A stretch of DNA of 64,000 nt from Cellulomonas sp. PhB150 (GTDB taxonomy: Bacteria; Actinomycetota; Actinomycetes; Actinomycetales; Cellulomonadaceae): positions 577,484-641,483 of the forward strand of contig NZ_RKHX01000002.1 in the NCBI RefSeq assembly GCF_003755175.1, read 5' to 3'. The first letter of the stretch is position 1. The number at the start of each line of letters is the position of its first letter. A model generated the notes under the pieces. It made no database searches and was not told where the DNA came from. It saw nothing but the letters and a program-made list of their open reading frames with translations. This document shows, piece after piece, positions 45,801-53,222 of this stretch. Made by a program: the position numbers and the translations under genes.

Positions 45801-48346
45801 ACCCGGTCGCCGCGGTGAACCGCGTGGCCGCCCAGCTGACGGACGGCGACGACTCGAACGGCGAGGCCGACGTGCTCGTCGCCGAGTACCACGAGGGGGC
45901 CGGCGCGGGTACGCCCGACGGCGCCTCGCTCGACCAGGAGATCGCGGCCGGCGGAGCGTTCGCCGACATCGTGACCAAGACGTCGGCGAAGGTCGACGCG
46001 ATCTTCACCGGCCACACCCACAAGCAGTACGCGTGGGAGGCGCCCGTCCCGGGCGAGGCCGGCAAGACGCGGCCGATCCTGCAGACCGGGTCCTACGGCG
46101 AGTTCGTCGGCAAGATCGTGCTGACGTACGACCCGACGACGCGTGACGTCACGGCCCACACGCAGTCGAACGTGGCCCGTTCCATGCTGGCCGACGCCGA
46201 CCTGGTGGCCGCCTACCCGCGCGTCGCCCAGGTCAAGACGATCGTCGACAACGCGCTCGCCTACGCCAACACGGTCGGCTCGGTGCCGGTCGGCTCGGTC
46301 ACGGCGGACATCACCACCGCGTACAGCGGCGGCACCTATGTCGACGGCAAGTACACCGGCGGCACCCGCGACGACCGGGCGAACGAGTCCAGCCTGGGGA
46401 ACCTCGTCGCGAACGCGCTGCGGGACACGCTCGAGCCGGAGACCCTCGGCGGCGCGCAGATCGGCGTCGTCAACCCGGGCGGCCTGCGGGCCGAGCTGTT
46501 CTACGCCCCGGACGGCGTGGTCACGACGGCCGAGGCGAACGGCGTCCTGCCGTTCGTCAACAACCTCTGGACGACCACCCTCACGGGCGCCCAGGTGATC
46601 ACGATGCTCGAGCAGCAGTGGCAGACGAACGCGGACGGCACCGTCCCCTCGCGCCCGTACCTGCAGCTGGGCCTGTCGGACAACGTGGCCTACACCTACG
46701 ACGCCACGGCGGCGCAGGGGCACCACATCACGTCGGTGACCGTGGACGGGCAGCCGCTCGACCCGAGCGCCGACTACCGGATCGGGACGTTCTCGTTCCT
46801 CGCCCAGGGCGGGGACAACTTCCGGGTCTTCAGCAGCGGCACGGACACCAAGGACTCGGGTCTGATCGACCGGGACGGCTGGATCGCCTACCTGCAAGAC
46901 CACGAGAAGCTCGCACCGAGCTTCGCCCGGCACTCGGTCGGCGTCCCGGCCCTCCCGGACACCGTCACGGCCGGCGAGGTCTTCGAGACCACGGTCTCGA
47001 AGCTCAACCTGACCAGCCTCGGCGCGCCGCTCAACACGTCCCTGGACGTGAAGCTGGACGGCACGTCGATCGGGACCGCGACGGTCACGGACGGCAACGC
47101 CACCGTGTCCGTCACGATCCCGGCGGCCACCACGGCGGGTGACCACGTGCTCACGCTCGTGGCCGCCCCGAGCGGCACCACGGTGACCCTCCCGCTCACG
47201 GTCGAGGCCAAGGCTGCGGTCGAGACGAGCACGCACCTGGTCTCGTCGGGCACCCCGACGACCGCGGGCGAGCTCACGCTCACCGCGACCGTCGCCCCGT
47301 CCGACGCGGCCGGCACCGTCACCTTCCGTGACGGCACCACGGTCATCGCCCAGGACGTGGCGGTCACCGACGGCGAGGCGACCACCACGGTCGACGAGCT
47401 CGGCGCGGGGGAGCACACGTTCACGGCCGAGTTCGTGCCGTCGAGCGTGGCGTTCTCCGGCTCGACGTCGAACACCGTGACGGTCGCGATCGCGCAGGCC
47501 ACATCGACGACCCTCGCGGTCTCGGGTGGCAAGCGCGTCGGGCAGACGCAGACGCTCACCGCCACGGTGTCGCCGGCGACGGTGGCCGGGTCCGTGACGT
47601 TCTACGACGGCGCGAAGGTCCTCAAGACCGTGCCCGTCACGTCCGGCAAGGCCAGCACGACGACCTCGCTCGCGGTGGGGACGCACGCCCTCAAGGCGGT
47701 GTTCACGCCGACTGGCACCACCACGTCCGTGGGGTCGACGTCGCCGGTCGTCTCGGTGACCATCGCGAAGTCGACGTCCGCGACCTCGCTCACCCTCAAG
47801 CCGACGTCGACGACCTTCGGGTCGCCGGTCAAGGCCACGGTGACGGTCATCGGCTCGACCTCCGCGCCCAAGGGCAAGGTCGAGATCCGCGACGGCAAGA
47901 CCGTGCTCCTGACGACGGTCCTGTCGACGACGGGCACCAAGGGGACAGCCAAGGTCACGCTGCCGTCGTTCCTGAAGGTCGGCAAGCACACCCTGACGGC
48001 GGTCTACCTCGGTTCCTCGACGGTGGACACCTCGAAGGGCACGGCGACGCTCAAGGTCGCCAAGGCCGCCGCCGCCGTGAAGCTCTCGACCGCGAAGTGG
48101 TCGGTCAAGCAGGGCGCTCGCGTCAGCCTGACGATCACCGTCAAGGGTGAGCCGGGTGCGCCGAAGCCGTCGGGCAAGGTGACCGTCAAGGTCGGCGGCA
48201 CGACCGTCGGGACCGCGGCGCTCTCGGGCGGCAAGGCCACGATCACGCTGCCGAAGGCGAAGAAGACGGCAACGGTCACGGTGACCTACGCCGGCAGTGC
48301 GAGCTACACCTCGGCGAAGGCGAGCCACAAGCTCACCGTCCGCTGA
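42872..48346 (+). CDS. Secreted ExeM/NucH-type nuclease fused to a 5'-nucleotidase, with five Ig-like repeats
   Basis: This 1,824-residue protein has a signal peptide (to about residue 31, AASAA). A lamin-tail domain follows (about 35-170, INEVYGGGGNGGATLKQDFIELYNP), then an OB-like segment (AEIQGTGAASPLVGQ) and an endonuclease/exonuclease/phosphatase domain (about 485-820, LKIASFNVLNY, LLEIEN, GDFNSY, SSDHDPV). Next is a 5'-nucleotidase metallophosphatase (about 827-1120, NINDFHG, GDN, GNHEFDKG, GHTHKQ) with its C-terminal domain (about 1130-1325, NPGGLRAE). Five Big_3-like repeats end the protein (about 1363-1824). It should degrade extracellular DNA and dephosphorylate nucleotides. There is no LPXTG anchor. 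GTG 42872 has AAGGAG 9 nt upstream. Confidence 0.9.
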   Translation: MRAAVRSVGGLTALAVVLAGSVAGAGAASAAVSPSAPVIINEVYGGGGNGGATLKQDFIELYNPGASPVSLAGWSVQYASASGTSWATTALTGSIPAHSHYLVAEAVGAGGSVDLPTPDAVGTIAMGASAGKVALVNATTALACGSTCSTAASVIDFVGFGAANDKAGTAPTPATSATNSASRNAQHVNTADNGADFTTGTPTPQNSGSTPVDPTDPTPGTPKTIAEIQGTGAASPLVGQTVTTDGVVTAAYPTGGINGYVIQTKSTGGPLGDATASQALFVYSPSTVASVTIGDHVEVTGAVSEFAGLTELTVTSAAGLKAIDDDAAVTPTTGAWPTTAAGREALESMLFAPTGDWTISNTYSTNQYGEVGLASGTKPLIQPTDAARPGTPAAAAVEADNAARGVVLDDGATTNFLSAANQNLVPPYISLTNPVRVGAAATFTQPVIVDYRNDVWKLNPTAPVSTGGSPATFENDRTDAPENVGGDLKIASFNVLNYFTTLGATTSGCSSYKDRAGDGVTVNTGCDPRGAWDPADLTRQQAKIVAAINDLDADVVGLLEIENSLVVDNDADEALATLVAALNAAAGSDVWAFVPSSADLPPASQMDVITNAIIYRKAAVERTGASHALGTLSSGDAAFSNAREPIAQTFTPVGGGEPFLVVVNHFKSKGSAGPLAGDADTGDGQGASNASRIAQATALKNWVPTIQGDTKSVALLGDFNSYTHEDPLQVLYDAGYTDAASTLADGQYSYSFSGLSGSLDHVLLNGPALERATGADIWEINAEESIALEYSRYNYHGALYYAPDEYRSSDHDPVVVGLKAKADPVDLTLLNINDFHGRIDANTVKFAGTVEKLRKDATGPVAFLSAGDNIGASLFASATAQDKPTIDVLNALDLQASAVGNHEFDKGYADLTDRVSDAADWDYLGANVYDKGTTNPALDEYTIIDMGGVRVGVIGAITQETPTLVTPGGIADLDFGDPVAAVNRVAAQLTDGDDSNGEADVLVAEYHEGAGAGTPDGASLDQEIAAGGAFADIVTKTSAKVDAIFTGHTHKQYAWEAPVPGEAGKTRPILQTGSYGEFVGKIVLTYDPTTRDVTAHTQSNVARSMLADADLVAAYPRVAQVKTIVDNALAYANTVGSVPVGSVTADITTAYSGGTYVDGKYTGGTRDDRANESSLGNLVANALRDTLEPETLGGAQIGVVNPGGLRAELFYAPDGVVTTAEANGVLPFVNNLWTTTLTGAQVITMLEQQWQTNADGTVPSRPYLQLGLSDNVAYTYDATAAQGHHITSVTVDGQPLDPSADYRIGTFSFLAQGGDNFRVFSSGTDTKDSGLIDRDGWIAYLQDHEKLAPSFARHSVGVPALPDTVTAGEVFETTVSKLNLTSLGAPLNTSLDVKLDGTSIGTATVTDGNATVSVTIPAATTAGDHVLTLVAAPSGTTVTLPLTVEAKAAVETSTHLVSSGTPTTAGELTLTATVAPSDAAGTVTFRDGTTVIAQDVAVTDGEATTTVDELGAGEHTFTAEFVPSSVAFSGSTSNTVTVAIAQATSTTLAVSGGKRVGQTQTLTATVSPATVAGSVTFYDGAKVLKTVPVTSGKASTTTSLAVGTHALKAVFTPTGTTTSVGSTSPVVSVTIAKSTSATSLTLKPTSTTFGSPVKATVTVIGSTSAPKGKVEIRDGKTVLLTTVLSTTGTKGTAKVTLPSFLKVGKHTLTAVYLGSSTVDTSKGTATLKVAKAAAAVKLSTAKWSVKQGARVSLTITVKGEPGAPKPSGKVTVKVGGTTVGTAALSGGKATITLPKAKKTATVTVTYAGSASYTSAKASHKLTVR
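46960..48343 (+). repeat. Five Ig-like domain repeats encoded at the 3' end of the nuclease gene
   Basis: Each unit is about 85-100 codons and recurs as a theme of G-x-V-x-F/V-x-D-G followed by a G-x-H-x-L/F-x-A strand, for example GTVTFRDGT, GSVTFYDGA, GKVEIRDGK and GKVTVKVGG. The last two units are markedly lysine-rich, which may promote binding to anionic cell-wall polymers. Confidence 0.7.
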
Positions 48347-48353
48347 TCGTCCG

Positions 48354-48391
48354 GGACGCCCCACCCAGCATCCGTGCGGGGTGGGGCGTCC
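48354..48391 (+). terminator. Terminator after the nuclease gene
   Basis: A 13-bp perfect stem (48354-48366 with 48379-48391) with a 12-nt loop is followed by TTTCG, 8 nt after the stop codon. Confidence 0.85.
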
Positions 48392-48405
48392 TTTCGCTCC
48401 TACTC

Positions 48406-48434
48406 TTGACCGGTAAAGCCGGCACCGCTACTGT
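48406..48434 (+). promoter_or_regulatory. Strong promoter of the 72-codon gene
   Basis: TTGACC (48406-48411) and TACTGT (48429-48434) are spaced by exactly 17 nt, the best-matching promoter in the window. Confidence 0.75.
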
Positions 48435-48440
48435 AGCGGT
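48424..48440. promoter_or_regulatory. Perfect 17-bp palindrome over the -10, candidate repressor operator
   Basis: ACCGCTACTGTAGCGGT has 8-bp perfect arms around a single central base and covers the -10 box. An overlapping second dyad, CTGTA/TACAG (48431-48435 with 48440-48444), shares its right half. The shape is typical of TetR-family operators. The nearest regulator, a LacI protein, usually prefers different operators (CG-centred, WWNCG-type), so the cognate protein is uncertain. Confidence 0.6.
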
Positions 48441-48467
48441 ACAGAAGGCCTCAAGGAGGGAACGATC

Positions 48468-48686
48468 ATGGACGCACCACCCTTTGCCCTGGCGATGGCC
48501 CGCGCTTCCACGGTGCACGCGGCGCACAGCGCCGAGCCGGACGCCCCCGTGGTCGAGCAGCGCCGACCGCGCGCCTTCCGCATCCGGTCGGCCGTCGCCG
48601 GACTGCTCGCCCGGCTCGCGACCTCCGTCGAACCCACGGCGGTGCGGCACGACGCCCCGCGCGGCATGGGCCACGCCGCGACATGA
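48468..48686 (+). CDS. Small unknown protein, 72 residues, strongly expressed and operator-controlled
   Basis: I do not recognise this protein. It has an Ala/His/Pro-rich first half, a basic centre (RRPRAFRIR, residues 33-41) and an amphipathic helix (SAVAGLLARLATSV, 42-55). There is no signal peptide, no cysteine and one Phe/Arg cluster. The case for a real gene rests on its strong promoter 34 nt upstream of the start, the palindrome over the -10 and an excellent AAGGAGGGA 7 nt before the ATG. Its stop overlaps an ATG in the frame of the LacI-type regulator (ATGA), linking the two. Confidence 0.6.
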   Translation: MDAPPFALAMARASTVHAAHSAEPDAPVVEQRRPRAFRIRSAVAGLLARLATSVEPTAVRHDAPRGMGHAAT

Positions 48687-48751
48687 GCGAGGCGGCCGCG
48701 CGCCTCGCGGGCGCCTACCCTGACCTCTATGGGTCGAACGAGGGTGGCGCC

Positions 48752-49825
48752 GTGGGGCGCGTGACGTTGCAGACGATCGCCGACCAGGTCGGCGTGAGTC
48801 GCATGACGGTCTCGAACGCGTTCTCGCGCCCCGACCAGCTCTCGACCGAGCTGCGCGAGCGAGTGCTGGCGACCGCCGAGGAGCTCGGCTACGCCGGCCC
48901 CGACCCCGCCGCTCGCGTCCTGGCCCGCGGCACCACGGGGGCCGTCGGAGTGCTGCTCACCGAGTCGGTCGGCACCGCGTTCCAGGACCCCATCGCGGCG
49001 GCGTTCTTCGGCGCGGTCGCCGAGGAGCTCGCGCCGACGGGGCTGGCCGTGGCACTGCTGCCCAGCTCGGGGTCCGCCGCGATGATCCCGGCGCGCGACA
49101 TCCCCATGGACGGCGCTCTCGTCTACGCCTGCGCGGGCGACAAGGCCGCGGTGTCGTGGCTCCTGCGCCGCAAGCTTCCGCTCGTGTTCGTCGACCAGGC
49201 CCCCGTCGAGGGCGCCTCGAGCGTGCTGCTCGACGACCGTCCGGGGGCACGCGCCGCCGCGCAGCACCTGCTCGACCTCGGGCACCGCCGGATCGGCATC
49301 CTGACGACGGGCTTCGGCCTTCCGCCCGGCGTCGCGCCCGACCCGGCCGGTGCCGGGACCGGGTACGTCTCGCGCGAGCGCGTCGCCGGGTGGATGAGCG
49401 CGCTGGGCCCGGCGGGCGCCGAGGTCACCGCGGTGAACATCACGGACAACAACGAGGAGGACGCCGCCGAGGGCATCCGCACGCTCCTGGCGCTGCCCGA
49501 CCGGCCCACCGCCGTGCTGTGCTTCTCCGACCTGGTGGCCTGGACCGTCGAGCAGGTCGCGCGCGAGCGGGGCCTGCGGGTCCCCGAGGACCTCTCGGTC
49601 GTCGGGTACGACGACAGTGCCGTCGCCCGCAACGCGCAGCCGCAGCTCACCACGGTCCGCCAGGACCTCGCGGCGAAGGGCCATGCGGCCGCGACGACCC
49701 TGACGCGCGCGATCGCGCGGTCGAGGGGCGAGTCCGGCGCGCCGACCAGTCCCGAGCACGTCCTCGTGCCCACCGAGCTCGTCGTGCGGGCGAGCACGGG
49801 ACCGGCGCCTGCCGAGACGTCCTGA
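48752..49825 (+). CDS. LacI-family transcriptional regulator
   Basis: This 357-residue protein starts with a LacI helix-turn-helix (TLQTIADQVGVSRMTVSNAFSR, about residues 4-25) and the hinge region near 45-60, followed by a periplasmic-binding-protein-like effector domain (GAVGVLLTESVG, DGALVYACAG, LGHRRIGILTTG, RPTAVLCFSDLVAW, LSVVGYDDSAVA). The effector is probably a sugar but cannot be named. I chose GTG 48752 because AGGG lies 7 nt upstream and the family begins just before the HTH; GTG 48761 and an extended ATG 48683, overlapping the small upstream gene, are alternatives. Confidence 0.88.
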   Translation: MGRVTLQTIADQVGVSRMTVSNAFSRPDQLSTELRERVLATAEELGYAGPDPAARVLARGTTGAVGVLLTESVGTAFQDPIAAAFFGAVAEELAPTGLAVALLPSSGSAAMIPARDIPMDGALVYACAGDKAAVSWLLRRKLPLVFVDQAPVEGASSVLLDDRPGARAAAQHLLDLGHRRIGILTTGFGLPPGVAPDPAGAGTGYVSRERVAGWMSALGPAGAEVTAVNITDNNEEDAAEGIRTLLALPDRPTAVLCFSDLVAWTVEQVARERGLRVPEDLSVVGYDDSAVARNAQPQLTTVRQDLAAKGHAAATTLTRAIARSRGESGAPTSPEHVLVPTELVVRASTGPAPAETS

Positions 49826-49826
49826 C

Positions 49827-50324
49827 CTAGACCGTCAGCGCCAGCAGCTCCACCCGCACGGAGCCGCCCTTGGTGACCTGCTCGCCGACGCGCGCGAACC
49901 CGAGCCGGGCGTGGAACGCCGACGAGCCCGGGTTCGGCGGGTCGAGGTTGACCTCGGCCGTGATGCGCGACAGGCCGAGGACCCGGGCCTGCTCGCTCGC
50001 CGCCGCGTACAGCGCCCGGCCCACGCCGCGGGCCTTCGCGGAGGGCGTGACGACGATCCGGTCGACGTACAGCGAGCCGGGCACGTTCGTCGAGAACCAC
50101 CGGTAGTTCTCGCTGGAGTACTCGGCGCCGGGGGACAGGGCCATGAGGAAGCCGATGACGCCGGTCGAGTCGTGCGCGACGAGCGCCGCCGAGCACCGCG
50201 GCAGGTGCTCCGCCATCCCGTCGGCACCCAGCACGTTGACCGCGGGAGCGGCGGCGTCGTTCATCGCCGCGACGGCCTCGAGGTCGGACTCGCGCATGAC
50301 GCGCAGACGGACGGGCGCGTCCAT
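49827..50324 (-). CDS. GNAT family N-acetyltransferase
   Basis: This 165-residue protein is a single GNAT domain: VRLRVMRESDLEAVAAMNDAAAPAVN, the acetyl-CoA segment IVVTPSAKARGVGRALYAAASEQAR (about 90-114) and the C-terminal NPGSSAFHARLGFARVGEQ. It resembles predicted acetyltransferases acting on small molecules or N-termini; the substrate is unknown. It is the last gene of a minus-strand unit with frnE and the quinone oxidoreductase (1-nt overlap with frnE), and its stop is 1 nt from the convergent LacI stop. Confidence 0.86.
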   Translation of the reverse strand: MDAPVRLRVMRESDLEAVAAMNDAAAPAVNVLGADGMAEHLPRCSAALVAHDSTGVIGFLMALSPGAEYSSENYRWFSTNVPGSLYVDRIVVTPSAKARGVGRALYAAASEQARVLGLSRITAEVNLDPPNPGSSAFHARLGFARVGEQVTKGGSVRVELLALTV

Positions 50325-51094
50325 CAGATCGCGCACGAGTCGTCGACGCACGCCTGCGCGTCCGAAGCGCCGAGGGTGACGAGCGGGTTCGCGTCGCGCC
50401 AGCTCGTCTCGAGCAGCTGCGTGAAGACCTCTGCAGGCTGGGCACCGGAGACGGCGACGCGGCGGTCGACGACGAAGAACGGCACACCGGTCACGCCGAT
50501 GGCGCGGGCGTCGGCGATGTCGGTCCGCACAGCGTCGGACTCGTCGTCCCCGTCGAGGAACGCCAGGACCTCGTCGTCGTCCCAGCCGCGCTCGCCGAAC
50601 CCGGCCGTGTGAGCCAGGTCGACGAGGGCCGCGGTCAGACCGAGGTCCGCGCCGTGCTCGAAGTGCGCCGAGAACAGCGCCTCCATCGTCGCCTCGACGA
50701 GCTCGCTGCCGCCGACGCGTGCCGCGAGGTGCAGCAGGCGGTGCGCGTCGAAGGTGTTGAACGTGAGCGTCCGGTCGAAGTCGTAGGCCAGGCCGACGCC
50801 CGCGGCGACCGCGGTGACCTGGGCGAACATCTGCTGCACCTGGGGGAGCGCGATGCCCTTCATCTCGGCCAGCGCCTGCGCCTCCGGACGCCCGGGCCCG
50901 ACCGGCGTCTCGGGGGAGAGCTGGTAGGAGCGCCAGGTCACCTCGACGTGGTCGCGGTGGGGGAACTCCGCCAGCGCGGCAGCGAAGCGTCGCTTGCCGA
51001 TGTAGCACCACGGGCACGCCACGTCGGACCACACCTCGACCTGCAGGGTGCGGACGGGGGCCAGTGCGGAGGGAGTTGTCAGGAGGTTCGTCAC
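50324..51094 (-). CDS. DsbA-family oxidoreductase of the FrnE type
   Basis: This 256-residue protein is a thioredoxin-fold DsbA/FrnE protein with the active-site Cys27-Pro-Trp-Cys30 (SDVACPWCYIGK), a long helical insertion, and the cis-proline segment IGVTGVPFFVVD. There is no signal peptide, so it acts in the cytoplasm, like FrnE and the 2-hydroxychromene isomerase group. A pair of cysteines near the C-terminus (ACVDDSC) is an added feature also seen in disulfide isomerase-like FrnE of Deinococcus. GTG start overlaps the quinone oxidoreductase stop. Confidence 0.88.
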   Translation of the reverse strand: MTNLLTTPSALAPVRTLQVEVWSDVACPWCYIGKRRFAAALAEFPHRDHVEVTWRSYQLSPETPVGPGRPEAQALAEMKGIALPQVQQMFAQVTAVAAGVGLAYDFDRTLTFNTFDAHRLLHLAARVGGSELVEATMEALFSAHFEHGADLGLTAALVDLAHTAGFGERGWDDDEVLAFLDGDDESDAVRTDIADARAIGVTGVPFFVVDRRVAVSGAQPAEVFTQLLETSWRDANPLVTLGASDAQACVDDSCAI

Positions 51095-52092
51095 GGGATC
51101 AGCAGGACCTTTCCGGTCGTGGAGCGCGACTCGAGCGCGCGGTGGGCGTCGGCCGCTTCGGCCAGCGGGTAGGTGGCGCCGATGCGGACGTCGAGCGAAC
51201 CGTCGAGGACGGCGCCGAACACCTCGGCGGCCCTCCAGTCCAGCTCGTCGCGATCGGCGACGTGGTCGTCGAGCTTGGGGCGCGTGAGGAACACGGACCC
51301 GGCGCCGTTGAGCCGCTGCGGGTCGACGGGCGGCACGGGGCCGGACGAGGCGCCGAACAGCACCAGCGTGCCGCGTCGCGAGAGCGAGGCCAGCGACGCG
51401 TCGAAGGTGTCGCGGCCCACGGAGTCGTAGACGGCGTCGACGCCGCGGCCCTCCGTGAGCTCGCGGACGATCGCGGGCAGCTCGGCGGTGAGGTCGGACA
51501 GCTCGCGGTAGCGGATGACCTCGGCCGCGCCGGCCTGGCGCGCGAGCGTCTCCTTCTCCGCCGACCCGACGGTCGAGATCACCCGGGCACCGTGCGCCAC
51601 GGCGAGCTGGGTGAGCAGCAGGCCGACCCCGCCGGCGCCGGCGTGCAGCAGCACGGTCGCTCCAGGCTCGACCCGGTAGGACGAGGTCACGAGGTAGTGG
51701 GCGGTCATCCCCTGCAGCGGGACGGCGGCGGCCACCTGGTCGCTCACGCCCCGGGGGACGACCAGTGCGGAGCCGGCCTTGACGGCCACGAGCTCCGCGT
51801 AGGAACCGGGGGCGGCGGACCACGCCACGCGGTCGCCGACCGCGATGGTCGTGACGTCGGCGCCGACGGCCTCGACCATGCCCGCACCCTCCGACCCCAC
51901 GACGTGCGGGAACGGCATCGGGTACGTGCCCGAGCGGCGGTAGGTGTCGATGAAGTTCACGCCCGCGGCAGCGACCCGGACGAGCACCTCGTCGGCAGCC
52001 GGGACGGGCTCCGGCGAGTCGACGACGGACAGGACCTCGGGGCCTCCGGGGGCGGAGGCGGTGACAGCGCGCACGTCAGCCGGAACGCCCAT
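51091..52092 (-). CDS. Quinone oxidoreductase-type zinc-independent MDR enzyme
   Basis: This 333-residue protein is a medium-chain dehydrogenase of the quinone oxidoreductase (Qor) type: [42 protein letters not shown] and the NADPH Rossmann loop [17 protein letters not shown]. The structural and catalytic zinc cysteines of alcohol dehydrogenases are absent, so it probably reduces quinones or enones with NADPH. I use ATG 52092 ([10 protein letters not shown]); starts at 52107 and 52116 are in frame. It is divergent from argC, and the two promoters must overlap. Confidence 0.87.
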   Translation of the reverse strand: MGVPADVRAVTASAPGGPEVLSVVDSPEPVPAADEVLVRVAAAGVNFIDTYRRSGTYPMPFPHVVGSEGAGMVEAVGADVTTIAVGDRVAWSAAPGSYAELVAVKAGSALVVPRGVSDQVAAAVPLQGMTAHYLVTSSYRVEPGATVLLHAGAGGVGLLLTQLAVAHGARVISTVGSAEKETLARQAGAAEVIRYRELSDLTAELPAIVRELTEGRGVDAVYDSVGRDTFDASLASLSRRGTLVLFGASSGPVPPVDPQRLNGAGSVFLTRPKLDDHVADRDELDWRAAEVFGAVLDGSLDVRIGATYPLAEAADAHRALESRSTTGKVLLIP

Positions 52093-52124
52093 ACTGGTGC
52101 GGGACATTCCGAGCACCAGGTTCG

Positions 52125-52130
52125 TATCTT
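52125..52130 (+). promoter_or_regulatory. Candidate -10 element of the arg operon
   Basis: TATCTT fits TAnnnT and would start transcription near 52137, just before the ARG-box-like palindrome. No clear -35. Confidence 0.45.
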
Positions 52131-52140
52131 CGTGCAGTCC

Positions 52141-52158
52141 TGTGTATGTTCATGCACA
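52141..52158. promoter_or_regulatory. argC operator: ARG-box-like operator at the argC start
   Basis: TGTGTATGTTCATGCACA is an imperfect 18-bp palindrome with seven of nine bases paired, resembling ArgR binding sites. It covers the predicted transcription start and the first two in-frame ATG codons of argC, which argues that translation starts at the third ATG (52158). ArgR, encoded four genes downstream, would close the feedback loop. Confidence 0.6.
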
Positions 52159-53222
52159 TGACGTTCTCGGTCGCGATCGCGGGAGCCAGCGGGTACGCCG
52201 GGGGGGAGATGCTCCGGGTCCTCCTGGCGCACCCCGAGGCCAGCATCGGCGCACTCACCGCCCACTCCAACGCCGGCACGCCGCTGGGTGCGCACCAGCC
52301 GCACCTGCGCTCGCTCGCGGGCCGCGTGCTGGCCGCCACGAGCACCGAGAACCTCGCCGGGCACGACGTGGTCGTCCTCGCGCTGCCGCACGGTGCGAGC
52401 GGCGCGATCGCCGCCGAGCTCGCGTCGCGGGGCGACGACGCGATCGTCGTCGACCTCGGCGCCGACCACCGGCTCGTCGACCCGGCCGCCTGGGAGCAGT
52501 TCTACGGCAGCGAGCACGCCGGGACCTGGCCGTACGGCCTGCCCGAGCTGCTGCACCCGGGCGAGCGGACCGCAGCCGCACAGCGTGCCGCGCTCGCGGA
52601 CACCCGCCGGATCGCGGTGCCCGGCTGCAACGTCACCGCCGTCACGCTCGGGCTGCAGCCGGGCGTCGCCGCGGGCCTGATCGAGCCGCAGGACCTCGTC
52701 GCGGTGCTGGCCAACGGCTACTCCGGCGCCGGGCGCAGCCTCAAGACCCACCTGCTCGCCTCCGAGGCGCTCGGCTCCGTGCAGCCGTACGCGGTCGGCG
52801 GCACGCACCGGCACATCCCCGAGATCGCGCAGAACCTGCGCTCCGCGGGGGCCGACGCGGTCTCGATCTCGTTCACGCCGACCCTGGTCCCGATGGCGCG
52901 CGGCATCCTCGCGACCGCCACCGCCCGCCTGGTGCCGGGGACCGACCCCGCGTCGGTCCGGGCGGCCTGGGAGCAGACCTACGCCGACGAGCCCTTCGTC
53001 CACCTGCTGCCCGAGGGTCAGTGGCCGACGACCGCCTCGACGCTGGGCGCCAACACGGCGCTCGTGCAGGTCGCGGTCGACGAGGCCGCGGGCCGGGTCG
53101 TGACGGTCACGGCGATCGACAACCTGGTCAAGGGCACCGCTGGTGGCGCCCTGCAGTCGCTCAACCTCGCGCTCGGGCTGCCCGAGACGCTCGGCCTTCC
53201 CCTGGACGGAGTCGCACCGTGA
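52158..53222 (+). CDS. argC: N-acetyl-gamma-glutamyl-phosphate reductase ArgC
   Basis: ArgC reduces N-acetylglutamyl phosphate to the semialdehyde with NADPH. The 354-residue protein has the Rossmann opening [22 protein letters not shown], the catalytic cysteine in [23 protein letters not shown] and the histidine segment [12 protein letters not shown] 52158 is preferred over 52146 and 52152, which lie inside the ARG-box-like palindrome; the family also begins near [12 protein letters not shown]. First gene of the arg operon; its stop overlaps argJ (GTGA). Confidence 0.95.
   Translation: MTFSVAIAGASGYAGGEMLRVLLAHPEASIGALTAHSNAGTPLGAHQPHLRSLAGRVLAATSTENLAGHDVVVLALPHGASGAIAAELASRGDDAIVVDLGADHRLVDPAAWEQFYGSEHAGTWPYGLPELLHPGERTAAAQRAALADTRRIAVPGCNVTAVTLGLQPGVAAGLIEPQDLVAVLANGYSGAGRSLKTHLLASEALGSVQPYAVGGTHRHIPEIAQNLRSAGADAVSISFTPTLVPMARGILATATARLVPGTDPASVRAAWEQTYADEPFVHLLPEGQWPTTASTLGANTALVQVAVDEAAGRVVTVTAIDNLVKGTAGGALQSLNLALGLPETLGLPLDGVAP

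Noticed and set aside
46960..48343. Ig-like repeats as a possible recombination or CRISPR-like DNA repeat array
   Set aside because: The similarity is at the protein level only; the DNA units are diverged and lack fixed-length spacers.
42974..48364. A very long open frame (about 1,800 codons) on the minus strand opposite the nuclease gene
   Set aside because: It is an antisense shadow produced by GC-rich third positions; its translation is Arg/Asp/Gly-rich without any domain, while the plus strand has clear motifs throughout.
48683..48751. N-terminal extension of the LacI regulator from ATG 48683
   Set aside because: The extra 23 residues are not LacI-like and the ribosome-binding site at 48741 fits GTG 48752 better; it is kept only as an alternative.
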